From NCBI RefSeq assembly GCF_000376445.1, contig NZ_AQXI01000001.1, positions 1,520,962-1,584,961 of the forward strand: a stretch of DNA of 64,000 nucleotides, written 5' to 3'. Shown one piece after another: positions 42,697 through 51,004 of the stretch (its first letter is position 1; each line of letters begins with the position of its first letter). Source of the DNA: Haladaptatus paucihalophilus DX253. Lineage in GTDB: Archaea > Halobacteriota > Halobacteria > Halobacteriales > Haladaptataceae. The notes beneath the pieces were generated by a model. It ran no database searches, had not been told where the DNA came from, and saw nothing but the letters and a program-made list of their open reading frames with translations. A program made the position numbers and the translations under genes.

Positions 42697-44217
42697 ATGC
42701 CGAAACAGGTACCACCGACCCGCGAAGGATGGTATGCGCTTCACGACTTCCGAACCATCGACTGGGACGCGTGGCGAGACGCACCGGAACGAACCCGGGA
42801 AGCCGCACTCGCGGATGGCGTCGAGTTTCTCCAAGCGCGCGAAAGCGTCACCGACGCGGAGGACGGTTCCTCGGCCGTGTTCAGCATCATGGGCCACGAG
42901 GCGGACCTGCTGATACTCCACTTCCGTCCGACCGTCGCGGCCCTCGACACGGCGGAACGGGCCTTCGAGCGGACCGAGTTCGCGGACTTCACCGAGCGGA
43001 CCGACTCCTACACCTCCGTCACCGAGGTCGGGAGCTACACTTCCGACGAGATGGTGAAAGCGCCCGAGGACATCGAAGACACCGGCATGGCCCGCTACGT
43101 GGCGAGCAAACTCTATCCCGATATCCCGGACGCGGAGTTCGTCTGTTTCTACCCGATGAGCAAGCGCCGCCTGCCGGAGGCGAACTGGTACGACACGCCG
43201 TACGACGAGCGCGCGGAGATGATGGCGAGTCACGGCGAAATCGGGAAAACCTACGCCGGAAAGGTCACCCAGATCATCACCGGAAGCATCGGGATGGAGG
43301 AGTACGAGTGGGGCGTGGACCTGTTCAGCAACGACCCGACGCACATCAAGGACATCCTGTACGAGATGCGCTTCGACGAGGCGAGTTCCCGCTTCGCGGA
43401 GTTCGGGTCGTTCTCCTTCGGACGGCGCTTCCCGCCGGAGGACCTCCCCGCGTTCATGGCGGGCGAAGAAATCCCGACGCCCGAGGACGCACACCCCCAC
43501 GGTGGCGCACACGGGGCCGCCGGACACGAGCACGGTCACGGGGACACCGAACATGAACACGGACACGCCGAACACGGCGAAAGCCACGGACACGGTGACG
43601 ACGGGGCGGACAGCCCACACGGAACGGATGAGGAGGAGGCCGAAGGCATCCGCGGCGAACTCCAAGACCTCGACATCTACGCCGGACAGCCGCACGGCGA
43701 GGACGTGTACTCCATCGTGCTGTACTCCGAGGCCGACGCGGACGAACTGTTCGAGGAGGTCGACGGCCTCCGGAAGAACTTCGACCACTACGACACGCAC
43801 GTCAAAACGGCGGTGTACGAGGGCGATTCGCGCGCCGCCGTCGTGAGTATCTGGGACACCCAGAGCGCGGCCGAAACGGCGGGCGGCTTCCTCGCCGACC
43901 TCCCCGGAGTCGTCGCTCGCGCTGGTGAAGAGAGCGGCTTCGGCACGATGGGGATGTTCTACACCGTCAAGCCCGAACACCGCGAGGATTTCGTCGAGAA
44001 GTTCGGAACCGTCGGCGAAGTGCTCGCCGAGATGGACGGCCATTTCGACTCCGAACTGCTGTCGAACTACGAGGACGAAAACGACATGTTCATCGCCAGC
44101 CAGTGGCGCTCGAAGGACGACGCGATGGACTTCTTCCGAAGCGACGACTTCAGGAACACGGTTAGCTGGGGTCGTGACGTTCTGGCCGACCGACCGCGAC
44201 ACGTCTTCCTGGCGTAA
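42697..44217 (+). CDS. Chlorite dismutase/HemQ-like haem protein fused to an ABM-like domain (PitA type)
   Basis: A 506-residue fusion. Residues 1-250 are of the chlorite dismutase/HemQ family. The haem-proximal histidine is H179 in MMASHGEIGKTY, and YPMSKRR lies near 152-158. Residues 266-308 form a histidine-rich linker with 13 His. The C-terminal half (about 320-500) is antibiotic-biosynthesis-monooxygenase-like, with VYSIVLYSEADADELFEEV and GMFYTVKPEHREDFVE. HemQ members decarboxylate coproporphyrin haem in the last step of haem synthesis; haloarchaeal PitA is the known fused form. The ATG at 42697 opens the conserved protein. The PadR gene is divergent. Confidence 0.9.
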   Translation: MPKQVPPTREGWYALHDFRTIDWDAWRDAPERTREAALADGVEFLQARESVTDAEDGSSAVFSIMGHEADLLILHFRPTVAALDTAERAFERTEFADFTERTDSYTSVTEVGSYTSDEMVKAPEDIEDTGMARYVASKLYPDIPDAEFVCFYPMSKRRLPEANWYDTPYDERAEMMASHGEIGKTYAGKVTQIITGSIGMEEYEWGVDLFSNDPTHIKDILYEMRFDEASSRFAEFGSFSFGRRFPPEDLPAFMAGEEIPTPEDAHPHGGAHGAAGHEHGHGDTEHEHGHAEHGESHGHGDDGADSPHGTDEEEAEGIRGELQDLDIYAGQPHGEDVYSIVLYSEADADELFEEVDGLRKNFDHYDTHVKTAVYEGDSRAAVVSIWDTQSAAETAGGFLADLPGVVARAGEESGFGTMGMFYTVKPEHREDFVEKFGTVGEVLAEMDGHFDSELLSNYEDENDMFIASQWRSKDDAMDFFRSDDFRNTVSWGRDVLADRPRHVFLA

Positions 44218-44240
44218 GCGGGCGAACCGCCGGTTTCGTT

Positions 44241-44399
44241 TTACACCGACTCGACGTCGATGCCCGGCGACTGACGTTCGTCCCGCCAGTTCAGCCGAAA
44301 GGTGGCGGTCAACGGCTCGTCGGTCGAGGTGTGAAGGTTGGGCGAGAACGAATGGGTCCACGTTCCGAGCGACAGAGATGGGCCACAAAGAACTCGATA
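44241..44399 (-). pseudogene. Possible gene remnant between pitA-like and acyltransferase genes
   Basis: The 305 bases between the two genes hold a minus-strand frame without a start codon. It reads GTWTHSFSPN, then LTATFRLNWRDERQSPGIDVESV before a TAA stop at 44241. The beta-strand-like pattern and codon use look coding, but a stop lies just upstream in frame and no start fits. It may be the 3' end of a decayed gene. This is a weak call. Confidence 0.25.
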
Positions 44400-44522
44400 C
44401 CGTCCTTCGAATCACGGTTCGTATCGAAAATTCGAAGAGCGGGCACTCGCCGCCGCAACCAAAACCCCCTTCCCCACGGGTGGGTTATTAAGCGATAAGA
44501 AAATCGAGAGTGAAATAAGCCT

Positions 44523-45422
44523 ATGACAAAGCGACACGTCACGCTCCCGGAGTCCGCTGAGGCGGGCGTACGCGGGTTCATCGACGAAGTGGACGAACGG
44601 CTCGCAAGTGACGAGGACACGTGCAGGGTGGTAAAGGAGGTGCTCATCGACCTGCACGGCGACCGGGACGCCTACGAATCGTGGCAGAACGGCGAACCGG
44701 TGTCGAACGCCGAACGCGTGCGCCTCCAGAGCTACGACCCCTGTAACTCGACGCTGGAGAGCGAATACTACGCCGAGAAGGACGAGGAGAAGTTCCGCAC
44801 GTCCAAACACCTCCAGTGGCTCTGGCGGCAGTTCGACGCGACGCCGATGGCCGATAACGTCGAGTTCGCCCTCCGATTCCGCGAGATGCTCGCCAACCAC
44901 CTCTTCGAGGAGGCGGGCGACAACCTCCGAATCTTCAAGGGCGTCACGATGACCTACGGCCACAACATCTCCGTCGGCGACAACACGGTCATCCACGACG
45001 ACGTGCACCTCGACGACCGCGGGAAGTTGACCATCGGGAACCGCTGTTCTATCAGCGACAACGTGCACATCTACAGCCACGACCACGACATCGTGGACCA
45101 GACGGACGTGACGAACTTCCACACGATAATCGAAGACGACGCGCGTGTGACCTACGACGCGATGGTGCGCGCCGGTATGAAGGTCGGCGAAGATGCCGTC
45201 GTCGGGGCGCGGTCCGTCGTCCAGAGCGATATTCCCGCCCATCACATCGCCGTCGGCACCCCCGCAAAGAGCATCAAAATCAAGCCGGGATGGGAGGACG
45301 AGGCCGCTCCGTTGGACGACGTTCCGCCGACGGAAAAGGAGTCGCGGCGCATCGACTACGAACTCCCGGAGGACTTCGAACCGTTCGACGAGTTCCAGCG
45401 ACCCCTCGATTCGTCGGAGTAA
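44523..45422 (+). CDS. Left-handed beta-helix acyltransferase (hexapeptide family)
   Basis: A 299-residue enzyme. Residues ~145-245 show hexapeptide repeats (ISVGDNTVIHDDVHLDDR, LTIGNRCSISDNVHIYSHDHD and VGEDAVVGARSVV), the coils of a left-handed parallel beta helix, and end in the acetyltransferase-type AVGTPAKSIKIKPGW. The N-terminal ~140 residues are helical with no recognised family. Members transfer acetyl or other acyl groups, often to sugars or serine; the substrate here is unknown. ATG start at 44523. Confidence 0.85.
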   Translation: MTKRHVTLPESAEAGVRGFIDEVDERLASDEDTCRVVKEVLIDLHGDRDAYESWQNGEPVSNAERVRLQSYDPCNSTLESEYYAEKDEEKFRTSKHLQWLWRQFDATPMADNVEFALRFREMLANHLFEEAGDNLRIFKGVTMTYGHNISVGDNTVIHDDVHLDDRGKLTIGNRCSISDNVHIYSHDHDIVDQTDVTNFHTIIEDDARVTYDAMVRAGMKVGEDAVVGARSVVQSDIPAHHIAVGTPAKSIKIKPGWEDEAAPLDDVPPTEKESRRIDYELPEDFEPFDEFQRPLDSSE

Positions 45423-45461
45423 CCCGTATCGCTTTTCTCCTGTCAATCCGTCATGTGAGGT

Positions 45462-46541
45462 ATGCGACGCCGCACGTACCTCCAATCGATGGCACTCGGT
45501 ATCACGGGACTCGCCGGGTGTATTGACTCCCCTGGCCGGTCCACGGGAGCGACGACCACGAACGGGGAACGGGGGGTGCGTGTGAAGACGGTCGCCATGA
45601 ACCTCGAAGTGCCGTGGGGTGCCGCGTTCTCGTCGAACGGCGACCTCTATTTCACCGAGCGGCCGGGACGGATTCGTCGGATTCGAGATAACGACCACAA
45701 GATAATCGCCGACATGACGAACCGAATCGCGCACGCAGGCGAAGGTGGATTGCTCGGCCTCGCGTTCCACCCGAAAAACGAGAATCTGGCGTACACCTAC
45801 CAGACCTACGAGTCCGGAGGAACGCTCCAAAACCGGGTCGTCCGCCACCGCGTCAGCGACGGGTTCGAACGGGAGACGGTCGTTCTCGATGGAATTCCGG
45901 CGGCGTCCAACCACGACGGTGGACGACTGTTGATTCACGACGACGCGCTGTTCGTCACCACCGGAGACGCGTCGGACCGCCAACGGGCACAGGACGTGGA
46001 CTCGTTGGCCGGGAAGGTCCTCAGGCTGACGTTGGACGGACGGCCGCACCCGGAGAATCCGTTCGACAACGAGGTGTTCACCTACGGTCATCGAAATCCG
46101 CAAGGGTTGGCGTTCGACGAGGGGACCCTCTACAGCACGGAACACGGTCGCGACGTGAACGACGAAATCAACGTCCTCGAAGCGGGGAACAACTACGGGT
46201 GGCCCGACGTGACCGGGAAGAGCGACGAGTACGCGAACCCGATTGCGACCTACACGCCGACCATCGCGCCCGGCGGAGCGACGTTTTACGACGGTCCGAT
46301 ATCACAGTGGAAGGGCGACTTCTTCTTCGGGTCGCTCGTCGATACGCACCTTCACCGGGTACGAATCGACGGGCGGAACGTGGTCGAACAGGAGCGACTC
46401 CTCGACGGGGAGTACGGCCGCCTCCGGACCACCTTCACCGGACCGAACGGGGACTTGTACGTCATGACGAGCAACCAAGACGGGCGCGCGTCGAACCCGG
46501 CACCGCAGGACGACCGCATTCTCAAACTTCAGCCGGCGTAA
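45462..46541 (+). CDS. PQQ-type soluble aldose sugar dehydrogenase-like lipoprotein
   Basis: A 359-residue exported lipoprotein. The N-terminus MRRRTYLQSMALGITGLAGC is a Tat signal with a lipobox. The rest matches the glucose/sorbosone dehydrogenase beta-propeller: VPWGAAFSSNGDLYFTERPG, IAHAGEGGLLGLAFHP, ASNHDGGRLLIHDDALFVTTG, GHRNPQGLAF, EHGRDVNDEINVL and PGGATFYDG. It should oxidise sugars on the cell surface with PQQ or a related cofactor. Whether haloarchaea make PQQ is unclear, so the cofactor is uncertain. The ATG at 45462 opens the signal peptide. Preceded by the acyltransferase gene with a 39-base gap. Confidence 0.88.
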   Translation: MRRRTYLQSMALGITGLAGCIDSPGRSTGATTTNGERGVRVKTVAMNLEVPWGAAFSSNGDLYFTERPGRIRRIRDNDHKIIADMTNRIAHAGEGGLLGLAFHPKNENLAYTYQTYESGGTLQNRVVRHRVSDGFERETVVLDGIPAASNHDGGRLLIHDDALFVTTGDASDRQRAQDVDSLAGKVLRLTLDGRPHPENPFDNEVFTYGHRNPQGLAFDEGTLYSTEHGRDVNDEINVLEAGNNYGWPDVTGKSDEYANPIATYTPTIAPGGATFYDGPISQWKGDFFFGSLVDTHLHRVRIDGRNVVEQERLLDGEYGRLRTTFTGPNGDLYVMTSNQDGRASNPAPQDDRILKLQPA

Positions 46542-46629
46542 CCGCCGCAGTTCGTTCAGTTCGAAAACACTTCTGAATCCTGTCGTGCGAAGCTACCAAG
46601 TAGCATGGCGACGTATGTCATGGTATCCC

Positions 46630-46908
46630 ATGAACGTCTGGGGGTGGATAATCCTGTACGTCGTCCTGTTCGTAGGCCTACAGCTCCTCATCTACCGGTA
46701 TCTCCGGAGTGAGGACGATTCACCGCTGTTCGCGTCCACACCATCCGGACCGGACGGGCGGGTTCCCGACGACATCCATCGGGAGAGCATCCTCGAGGAG
46801 TTCAACGAAAGTGACTCGGACAGACGCGTCTGTCCACACTGCGGTACGGAAAACGGTACCGAGTACACGTTCTGCCGGGAGTGTATCGGCCCGCTCGGCG
46901 TGTGGTAG
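46630..46908 (+). CDS. Membrane protein with C-terminal zinc ribbon
   Basis: A 92-residue protein. One N-terminal helix (WGWIILYVVLFVGLQLLIY) is followed by a short linker and a C-terminal zinc ribbon, CPHCGTENGTEYTFCREC (two CxxC pairs). The pattern is common in haloarchaea (a DUF7577-like family, as I recall). The ATG at 46630 is used; one at 46615 would add MSWYP. Function unknown. Confidence 0.7.
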   Translation: MNVWGWIILYVVLFVGLQLLIYRYLRSEDDSPLFASTPSGPDGRVPDDIHRESILEEFNESDSDRRVCPHCGTENGTEYTFCRECIGPLGVW

Positions 46909-46943
46909 TCACGCTTTTCCCGGCCGCGCACCCACCGTGAGCT

Positions 46944-47663
46944 ATGCCTCGCGCCGTCGCCATCAACGTCGCCGCTAACACGAACCAACCCGGCGTCCGC
47001 GGCCCGATATTCCCGGACGGGCGGTTCGAGTACCTCCCGATACCGGAATCGGAGCCGACCGCTCGCTCCGTTCCGACGTACGCCGACCTCGACACCACCG
47101 TCGAACTGCCGAGCGGAGCGGGGGAACTCCCCGTTCACCTCGACCCGGAGTTCGCGGAGTACCCCTGCTGTGAACGCTACACCTACGGGGACCCCTTCGG
47201 CGTGAAGGCCCGACCGCTGCTGTCGCTGACCGCGGGCGATTACGTCTTCTTCTACGCGACGCTCTCGACGGCCGGGGAACCAAAGCGCGAGTGGATCGCA
47301 CCGGAGTGGGGGACGTACATCATCGGCCAGTTTCGGCTGGCGCGGGACCCGATTTCCGGCGCGGAGTTCGCGGAACTTCCGGCGGAGACGCGGGCGACGT
47401 TCGAGAACAACGCCCACCTGAAGCGCGAGGAGTTCGACGCGAAGGTGTTGGTGGCGGGGCGCGAAGACGGGTCGGAACTCTACGAGACGGCGGTTCCGTT
47501 GAGCAGCCCCGAAGCGGGAGTGACGGCGAACCGAATCGTAACCGAACTGTCGAGCGATTCGGGAAAGGGTCCGTGGTGGCGACGACCCATGAAATTCGGG
47601 GACGACGAGACGGAGGAACTGCTCGCCGTTCGACACGACGACGCCTTCGAACGCTGTTTTTGA
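46944..47663 (+). CDS. Nmad3-like protein (putative nucleotide-modification-associated)
   Basis: A 239-residue protein. Its start resembles the Nmad3 family as I recall it: AVAINVAANTNQPGVRGPIF (in parts), then PDGRFEYLPIPE (residues ~26-37). A cysteine pair CCERYTYGDPFGVKARPLL and DYVFFYATLS, TYIIGQF follow. Nmad proteins were predicted to act with DNA-base-modifying systems in phages and bacteria. Here it is orphaned, with no modification gene nearby, so its role is open. The ATG at 46944 opens the conserved segment. Confidence 0.65.
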   Translation: MPRAVAINVAANTNQPGVRGPIFPDGRFEYLPIPESEPTARSVPTYADLDTTVELPSGAGELPVHLDPEFAEYPCCERYTYGDPFGVKARPLLSLTAGDYVFFYATLSTAGEPKREWIAPEWGTYIIGQFRLARDPISGAEFAELPAETRATFENNAHLKREEFDAKVLVAGREDGSELYETAVPLSSPEAGVTANRIVTELSSDSGKGPWWRRPMKFGDDETEELLAVRHDDAFERCF

Positions 47664-47868
47664 CGGCTCAGAAGAGCGGTACGGGTCGAAGCGAGTGCTT
47701 TTATGACGGTTGAATGTAAACGACCGAACAGAGAATTCAACAATCATATTTAAATTGTGATACTGGGAACGAGGTCATAACGGAGACCGGACCGATTCAT
47801 CGACCGGCACCGAGTCCGTCGGTCCGCACGATGGTCGCAAGCGACCGACCAGACGGAGACACCGGAAC

Positions 47869-49026
47869 ATGGACAAGGACAAGCGAACCGAGCACGCGGG
47901 ACTCGAAGCGGATTCGAAGCGGGACGACCCCGTTCTGACCGACATCTACCGCGTCATCACGGACACGGGACGATCGTTCGAACGGAAGGTCGAAGCGCTG
48001 TTGGAAATCGGCCGCGACGTCCTCGGAACGGAGTTCTGTGCCCTCTCCGCCGTCGATGGGGAGGAGTACGTCTTCGAATTCGTCCACGACCCGACGGACG
48101 AGACGGAAGCGGGAGACGTCGTTCCCGTGGCGGAGACGAACTGTCAGCGTACCATCGACACCGGGCAAACGGTCGCCCTCGCCGACATCGCCGCCGAAGC
48201 CCCGGAAATGACGTCCCGCGCCGGGTTCACCGACATGGGCGTCCGCTGCTACATCGGAACGCCGGTCGTTATCGACGACGACGTGTACGGCACCGTCTGC
48301 TTTTACGACAATCAGAACCGCATCGAGGAGTTCACCCAGTGGGAAATCACGCTCGTCGAGCTCATCGGGAAGTGGATCGGCGACGAACTGGAACGCGACC
48401 GCCGCGAGGCGGAACTCACCCGACGGAGAAACCGCCTTGCGGAGTTCGAAACCACCGTCACCCACGACCTCCGGACCCCGATACACGTCGCGCAAGCGTA
48501 CGTCGAGTTCGCCCGCAAGGAACACGACACCGAGCACCTCGACGGCATCGAGGACGCGCTCGACCGAATCGAGGCACTCATCGACGACGCGCGTTCGCTC
48601 ACCGACGCCGAAGCGAACGACATCGACGCCACCGCGGTGGACCTCGAACACGTCGTCGTGGACGCGTGGGTGACCACCGCGAACGACACCATAACGTTGG
48701 AGGTCGAGGACGGACTCGAACCCGTCGTGGGGAGCCACAGCCACCTCCAACGGGCCTTCGAAAACCTGATTCGAAACACGGTCGAACACGCCGACACCGG
48801 CGCGACGATTCGCGTCGGCACGCTCCCCGACCGCCCCGGCTTCTACTTCGAGGACGACGGCCACAGACTCTCCACCGACGAACACGGGCAGGTGTTCCAC
48901 CCCAACGGAACAGACGACGACACGGGCCTCGGCACCGTCCGAGAGATTATCGACGCCCACGGCTGGTCGATTGCGGTAACGGACGGGACGAACGACGGCG
49001 TGCGATTCGAAATCGACGACGTGTAG
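47869..49026 (+). CDS. GAF-domain histidine kinase with degenerate ATP-binding loop
   Basis: A 385-residue soluble sensor kinase. A GAF domain (about residues 40-175) with CALSAVDGEEYVFEFVHD and CYIGTPVVIDDDVYGTVCFYD senses a small molecule. The HisKA H-box VTHDLRTPIHV (H199) is intact. The HATPase N-box is LQRAFENLIRNTVEHA, but the G1 box reads YFEDDGHRLS (DDGHR instead of D-x-G-x-G) and G2 reads DTGLGTVREI. ATP binding may therefore be weakened or the protein may be a non-classical kinase. No partner regulator is adjacent. ATG start at 47869. Confidence 0.85.
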   Translation: MDKDKRTEHAGLEADSKRDDPVLTDIYRVITDTGRSFERKVEALLEIGRDVLGTEFCALSAVDGEEYVFEFVHDPTDETEAGDVVPVAETNCQRTIDTGQTVALADIAAEAPEMTSRAGFTDMGVRCYIGTPVVIDDDVYGTVCFYDNQNRIEEFTQWEITLVELIGKWIGDELERDRREAELTRRRNRLAEFETTVTHDLRTPIHVAQAYVEFARKEHDTEHLDGIEDALDRIEALIDDARSLTDAEANDIDATAVDLEHVVVDAWVTTANDTITLEVEDGLEPVVGSHSHLQRAFENLIRNTVEHADTGATIRVGTLPDRPGFYFEDDGHRLSTDEHGQVFHPNGTDDDTGLGTVREIIDAHGWSIAVTDGTNDGVRFEIDDV

Positions 49027-49033
49027 AAGAGTG

Positions 49034-49057
49034 GAATGCACCGACCGGGAGTTGAAC
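49034..49057. repeat. Duplicated 3' end of tRNA-Gly
   Basis: A 24-bp stretch is identical to 49144-49167, which is the 3' end of tRNA-Gly(CCC) plus three flanking bases. It lies 110 bases from the intact copy, in the same orientation. It could be a leftover att site or a piece of a former tandem tRNA. The 5' end of the tRNA (CCACCGGTGC) also recurs at 49263-49272. Confidence 0.75.
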
Positions 49058-49146
49058 TGGGCGAGACGACCTCGCTTCGCTCGGCTGCGACTCGCGTGCA
49101 CAACGCCCGTGAGCGCATCCGCTCGTCACGTTCGTTCCTCGCAGAA

Positions 49147-49217
49147 TGCACCGACCGGGAGTTGAACCCGGGCTATAAGCTTGGGAAGCTTATGTCCTGC
49201 CACTAGACCACCGGTGC
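49147..49217 (-). tRNA. tRNA-Gly(CCC)
   Basis: On the minus strand the sequence folds as a tRNA. The acceptor GCACCGG pairs with TCGGTGC, followed by discriminator A. A D-arm follows, then the anticodon stem TAAGC/GCTTA around loop TTCCCAA, giving anticodon CCC for glycine. The T-arm is CCGGG-TTCAACT-CCCGG. CCA is not encoded. No intron. Flanked by partial copies of itself, and by a hairpin GCAAATCC-GTC-GGATTTGC (49241-49259) on its 5' side. Confidence 0.95.
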
Positions 49218-49427
49218 TCATTGCATTCGCACCGTGATTCGCAAATCCGTCGGATTTGCTCACCACCGGTGCACTTGGACCCATGTTTGAATCCATTCGA
49301 ACGAGAGCGAGCGGTTGCTTCGTTTTCCCCTTCATTCCGCGCTCACTTCAACGTAGCGTTTCGGACGTTCGTCCAGAAATACGACACGGAGGAGAGGTTT
49401 TAGTCGCCCGCGTTCCTACGGCCATAC

Positions 49428-50222
49428 ATGATAGACCTCGAACTGTCGGACGAGGAACTCGACGCACGCCGCGACCACATCGTATCGTTCATCCGCGAGA
49501 CGGTGGCGGACGCGGGAACCGAGACGGCGGTCCTCGGCCTGTCGGGCGGTATCGACAGCACGTTGACGGCCTACCTCGCGGCGGAGGCGCTGGGAACGGA
49601 GAACCTCCACGGACTCGTCATGCCCGGCGCGGTGAGTCGGGAGGACAACATGAGCGACGCCGAATGGGTCGCGTCGGAACTCGGAATCACCTACGACGTG
49701 TTCGAGATCAACCCCATCGTGGACTCGTTCCTCGACGCCTACTCGGAAGCCGAGGGCGACCACATGGCGGTCGGCAACGCCCGCGCCCGAACCCGCGCGG
49801 TGATGAACTACCTCGTCGCCAACCACGAGGGGTCGGTCGTCCTCGGAACCGGCAACCGAACCGAGGCGCTGGTGGGCTACTTCACGAAGTACGGCGACGG
49901 CGCGGTTGACTGTCACCCCATCGGCAACCTCTACAAGCAACAGGTGCGCCAACTCGCCAAGCACGTCGGCGCGCCGGACGAACTCGCCGAAAAGGAAGCG
50001 ACAGCGGGGCTGTGGGCGGGACAGACCGACGAGGAGGAACTGGGCATCGACTACGACACGCTCGACGCGATTCTGGCGCTGCACGTTGACGGACCGCTGT
50101 CGGTTTCGGCGACCGCGCGACAGGTCGAGGGCGCGACGGCGGACGACGTTCGACGCATCGGCGAAATGTACGACCGAAGCGAGCACAAACGCGGCGTCCC
50201 GCCAGCGCCTGATCCGCTGTAG
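49428..50222 (+). CDS. nadE: NAD+ synthase
   Basis: Amidates nicotinic acid adenine dinucleotide to NAD with ammonia and ATP. The 264 residues are the short, ammonia-dependent form without a glutaminase domain. The PP-loop LSGGIDSTLTAYLAAEAL (residues ~38-55) binds ATP. GNARARTRAVMNYLVAN, GTGNRTEALVGYFTKYGDGA and LWAGQTDEEELGIDYDTLD follow and are typical of NadE. ATG start at 49428. It lies between tRNA-Gly and a convergent enoyl-CoA hydratase gene. Confidence 0.94.
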   Translation: MIDLELSDEELDARRDHIVSFIRETVADAGTETAVLGLSGGIDSTLTAYLAAEALGTENLHGLVMPGAVSREDNMSDAEWVASELGITYDVFEINPIVDSFLDAYSEAEGDHMAVGNARARTRAVMNYLVANHEGSVVLGTGNRTEALVGYFTKYGDGAVDCHPIGNLYKQQVRQLAKHVGAPDELAEKEATAGLWAGQTDEEELGIDYDTLDAILALHVDGPLSVSATARQVEGATADDVRRIGEMYDRSEHKRGVPPAPDPL

Positions 50223-50246
50223 ACTCTGTGTAGACCCGCTCTTCCG

Positions 50247-50945
50247 CTACTCGCGCCGCGCCGCGATATCGTCCGCGTTCGCCGCGACGAGCTCGCCGAA
50301 CGACTCGGCTTCGCGGGCGAGTTGAACGTCCGTGGACGACCGGTCGCGGACGCGACCTTTGACGACGCGGAGCGCGTCCGGATCGTTCGCGGCGAGACGG
50401 TCGGCCACCTTCCGCGGTTGCGCTACGACGCGGGAGACGAGGCCCATCCGATGGGCGTCCTCGGCGGTCACGACGCGGCCGGTGAGTGCGAGGTCGAGCG
50501 CGTCGCCCATTCCAACGATTTCCGGGAGGCGGGTCGTACCGCCCCACGCGCCGAAGATGCCGAGGCGAACGCCCGGTTCGGCGAACGTCGCGTCGGGGGT
50601 AGCGACCCGCACGTCACAGGCCAACGCGAGTTCGACGCCGCCGCCGCGTGCCGCGCCGTCGATACCGGCGACGACGACGCTTTCTGCGTCTTCGATGTCG
50701 TTCGCCACGCGTTGTCCACTGGTAGCGAGTTCCGTCGCCGATTCGTCGTCCAATCCGGCCACCACGTCGAGGTCGGCGCCCGCGCAGAAGGCCGTACCCG
50801 CGCCACGGAGGTAGACGACCGGTTGCGCCGCTTCCCGGACCGCCTCGGAGAGAGCATCCAACCCGTCGAGGGTGAGCGCGTTCCGCCGTTCCGGGCGGTC
50901 GATGGTAACGATTCTAATTTTCGGGTCGTCCGTGACGCGAATCAT
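50247..50945 (-). CDS. Enoyl-CoA hydratase/isomerase family protein
   Basis: A 232-residue crotonase-family protein. ITIDRPERRNALTLDGLDAL (in parts IDRPERRNALTLDG), the oxyanion-hole segment GTAFCAGADLDVV and the second site ARGGGVELALACDVRVATPDATFAEPGVRLGIFG (seen as GGGVELALACDVRVA and FAEPGVRLGI) are present. It acts on acyl-CoA, either hydrating or isomerising; fatty-acid or amino-acid breakdown is likely. The ATG at 50945 is preferred to 51005. Converges on nadE, and diverges from the gene at 51005. Confidence 0.88.
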   Translation of the reverse strand: MIRVTDDPKIRIVTIDRPERRNALTLDGLDALSEAVREAAQPVVYLRGAGTAFCAGADLDVVAGLDDESATELATSGQRVANDIEDAESVVVAGIDGAARGGGVELALACDVRVATPDATFAEPGVRLGIFGAWGGTTRLPEIVGMGDALDLALTGRVVTAEDAHRMGLVSRVVAQPRKVADRLAANDPDALRVVKGRVRDRSSTDVQLAREAESFGELVAANADDIAARRE

Positions 50946-51004
50946 ACCATCACGTTGGAGACGCTTTCCAAAGGTCTTTGGCGATTCCGTCGTAAGACCC
51001 GACA

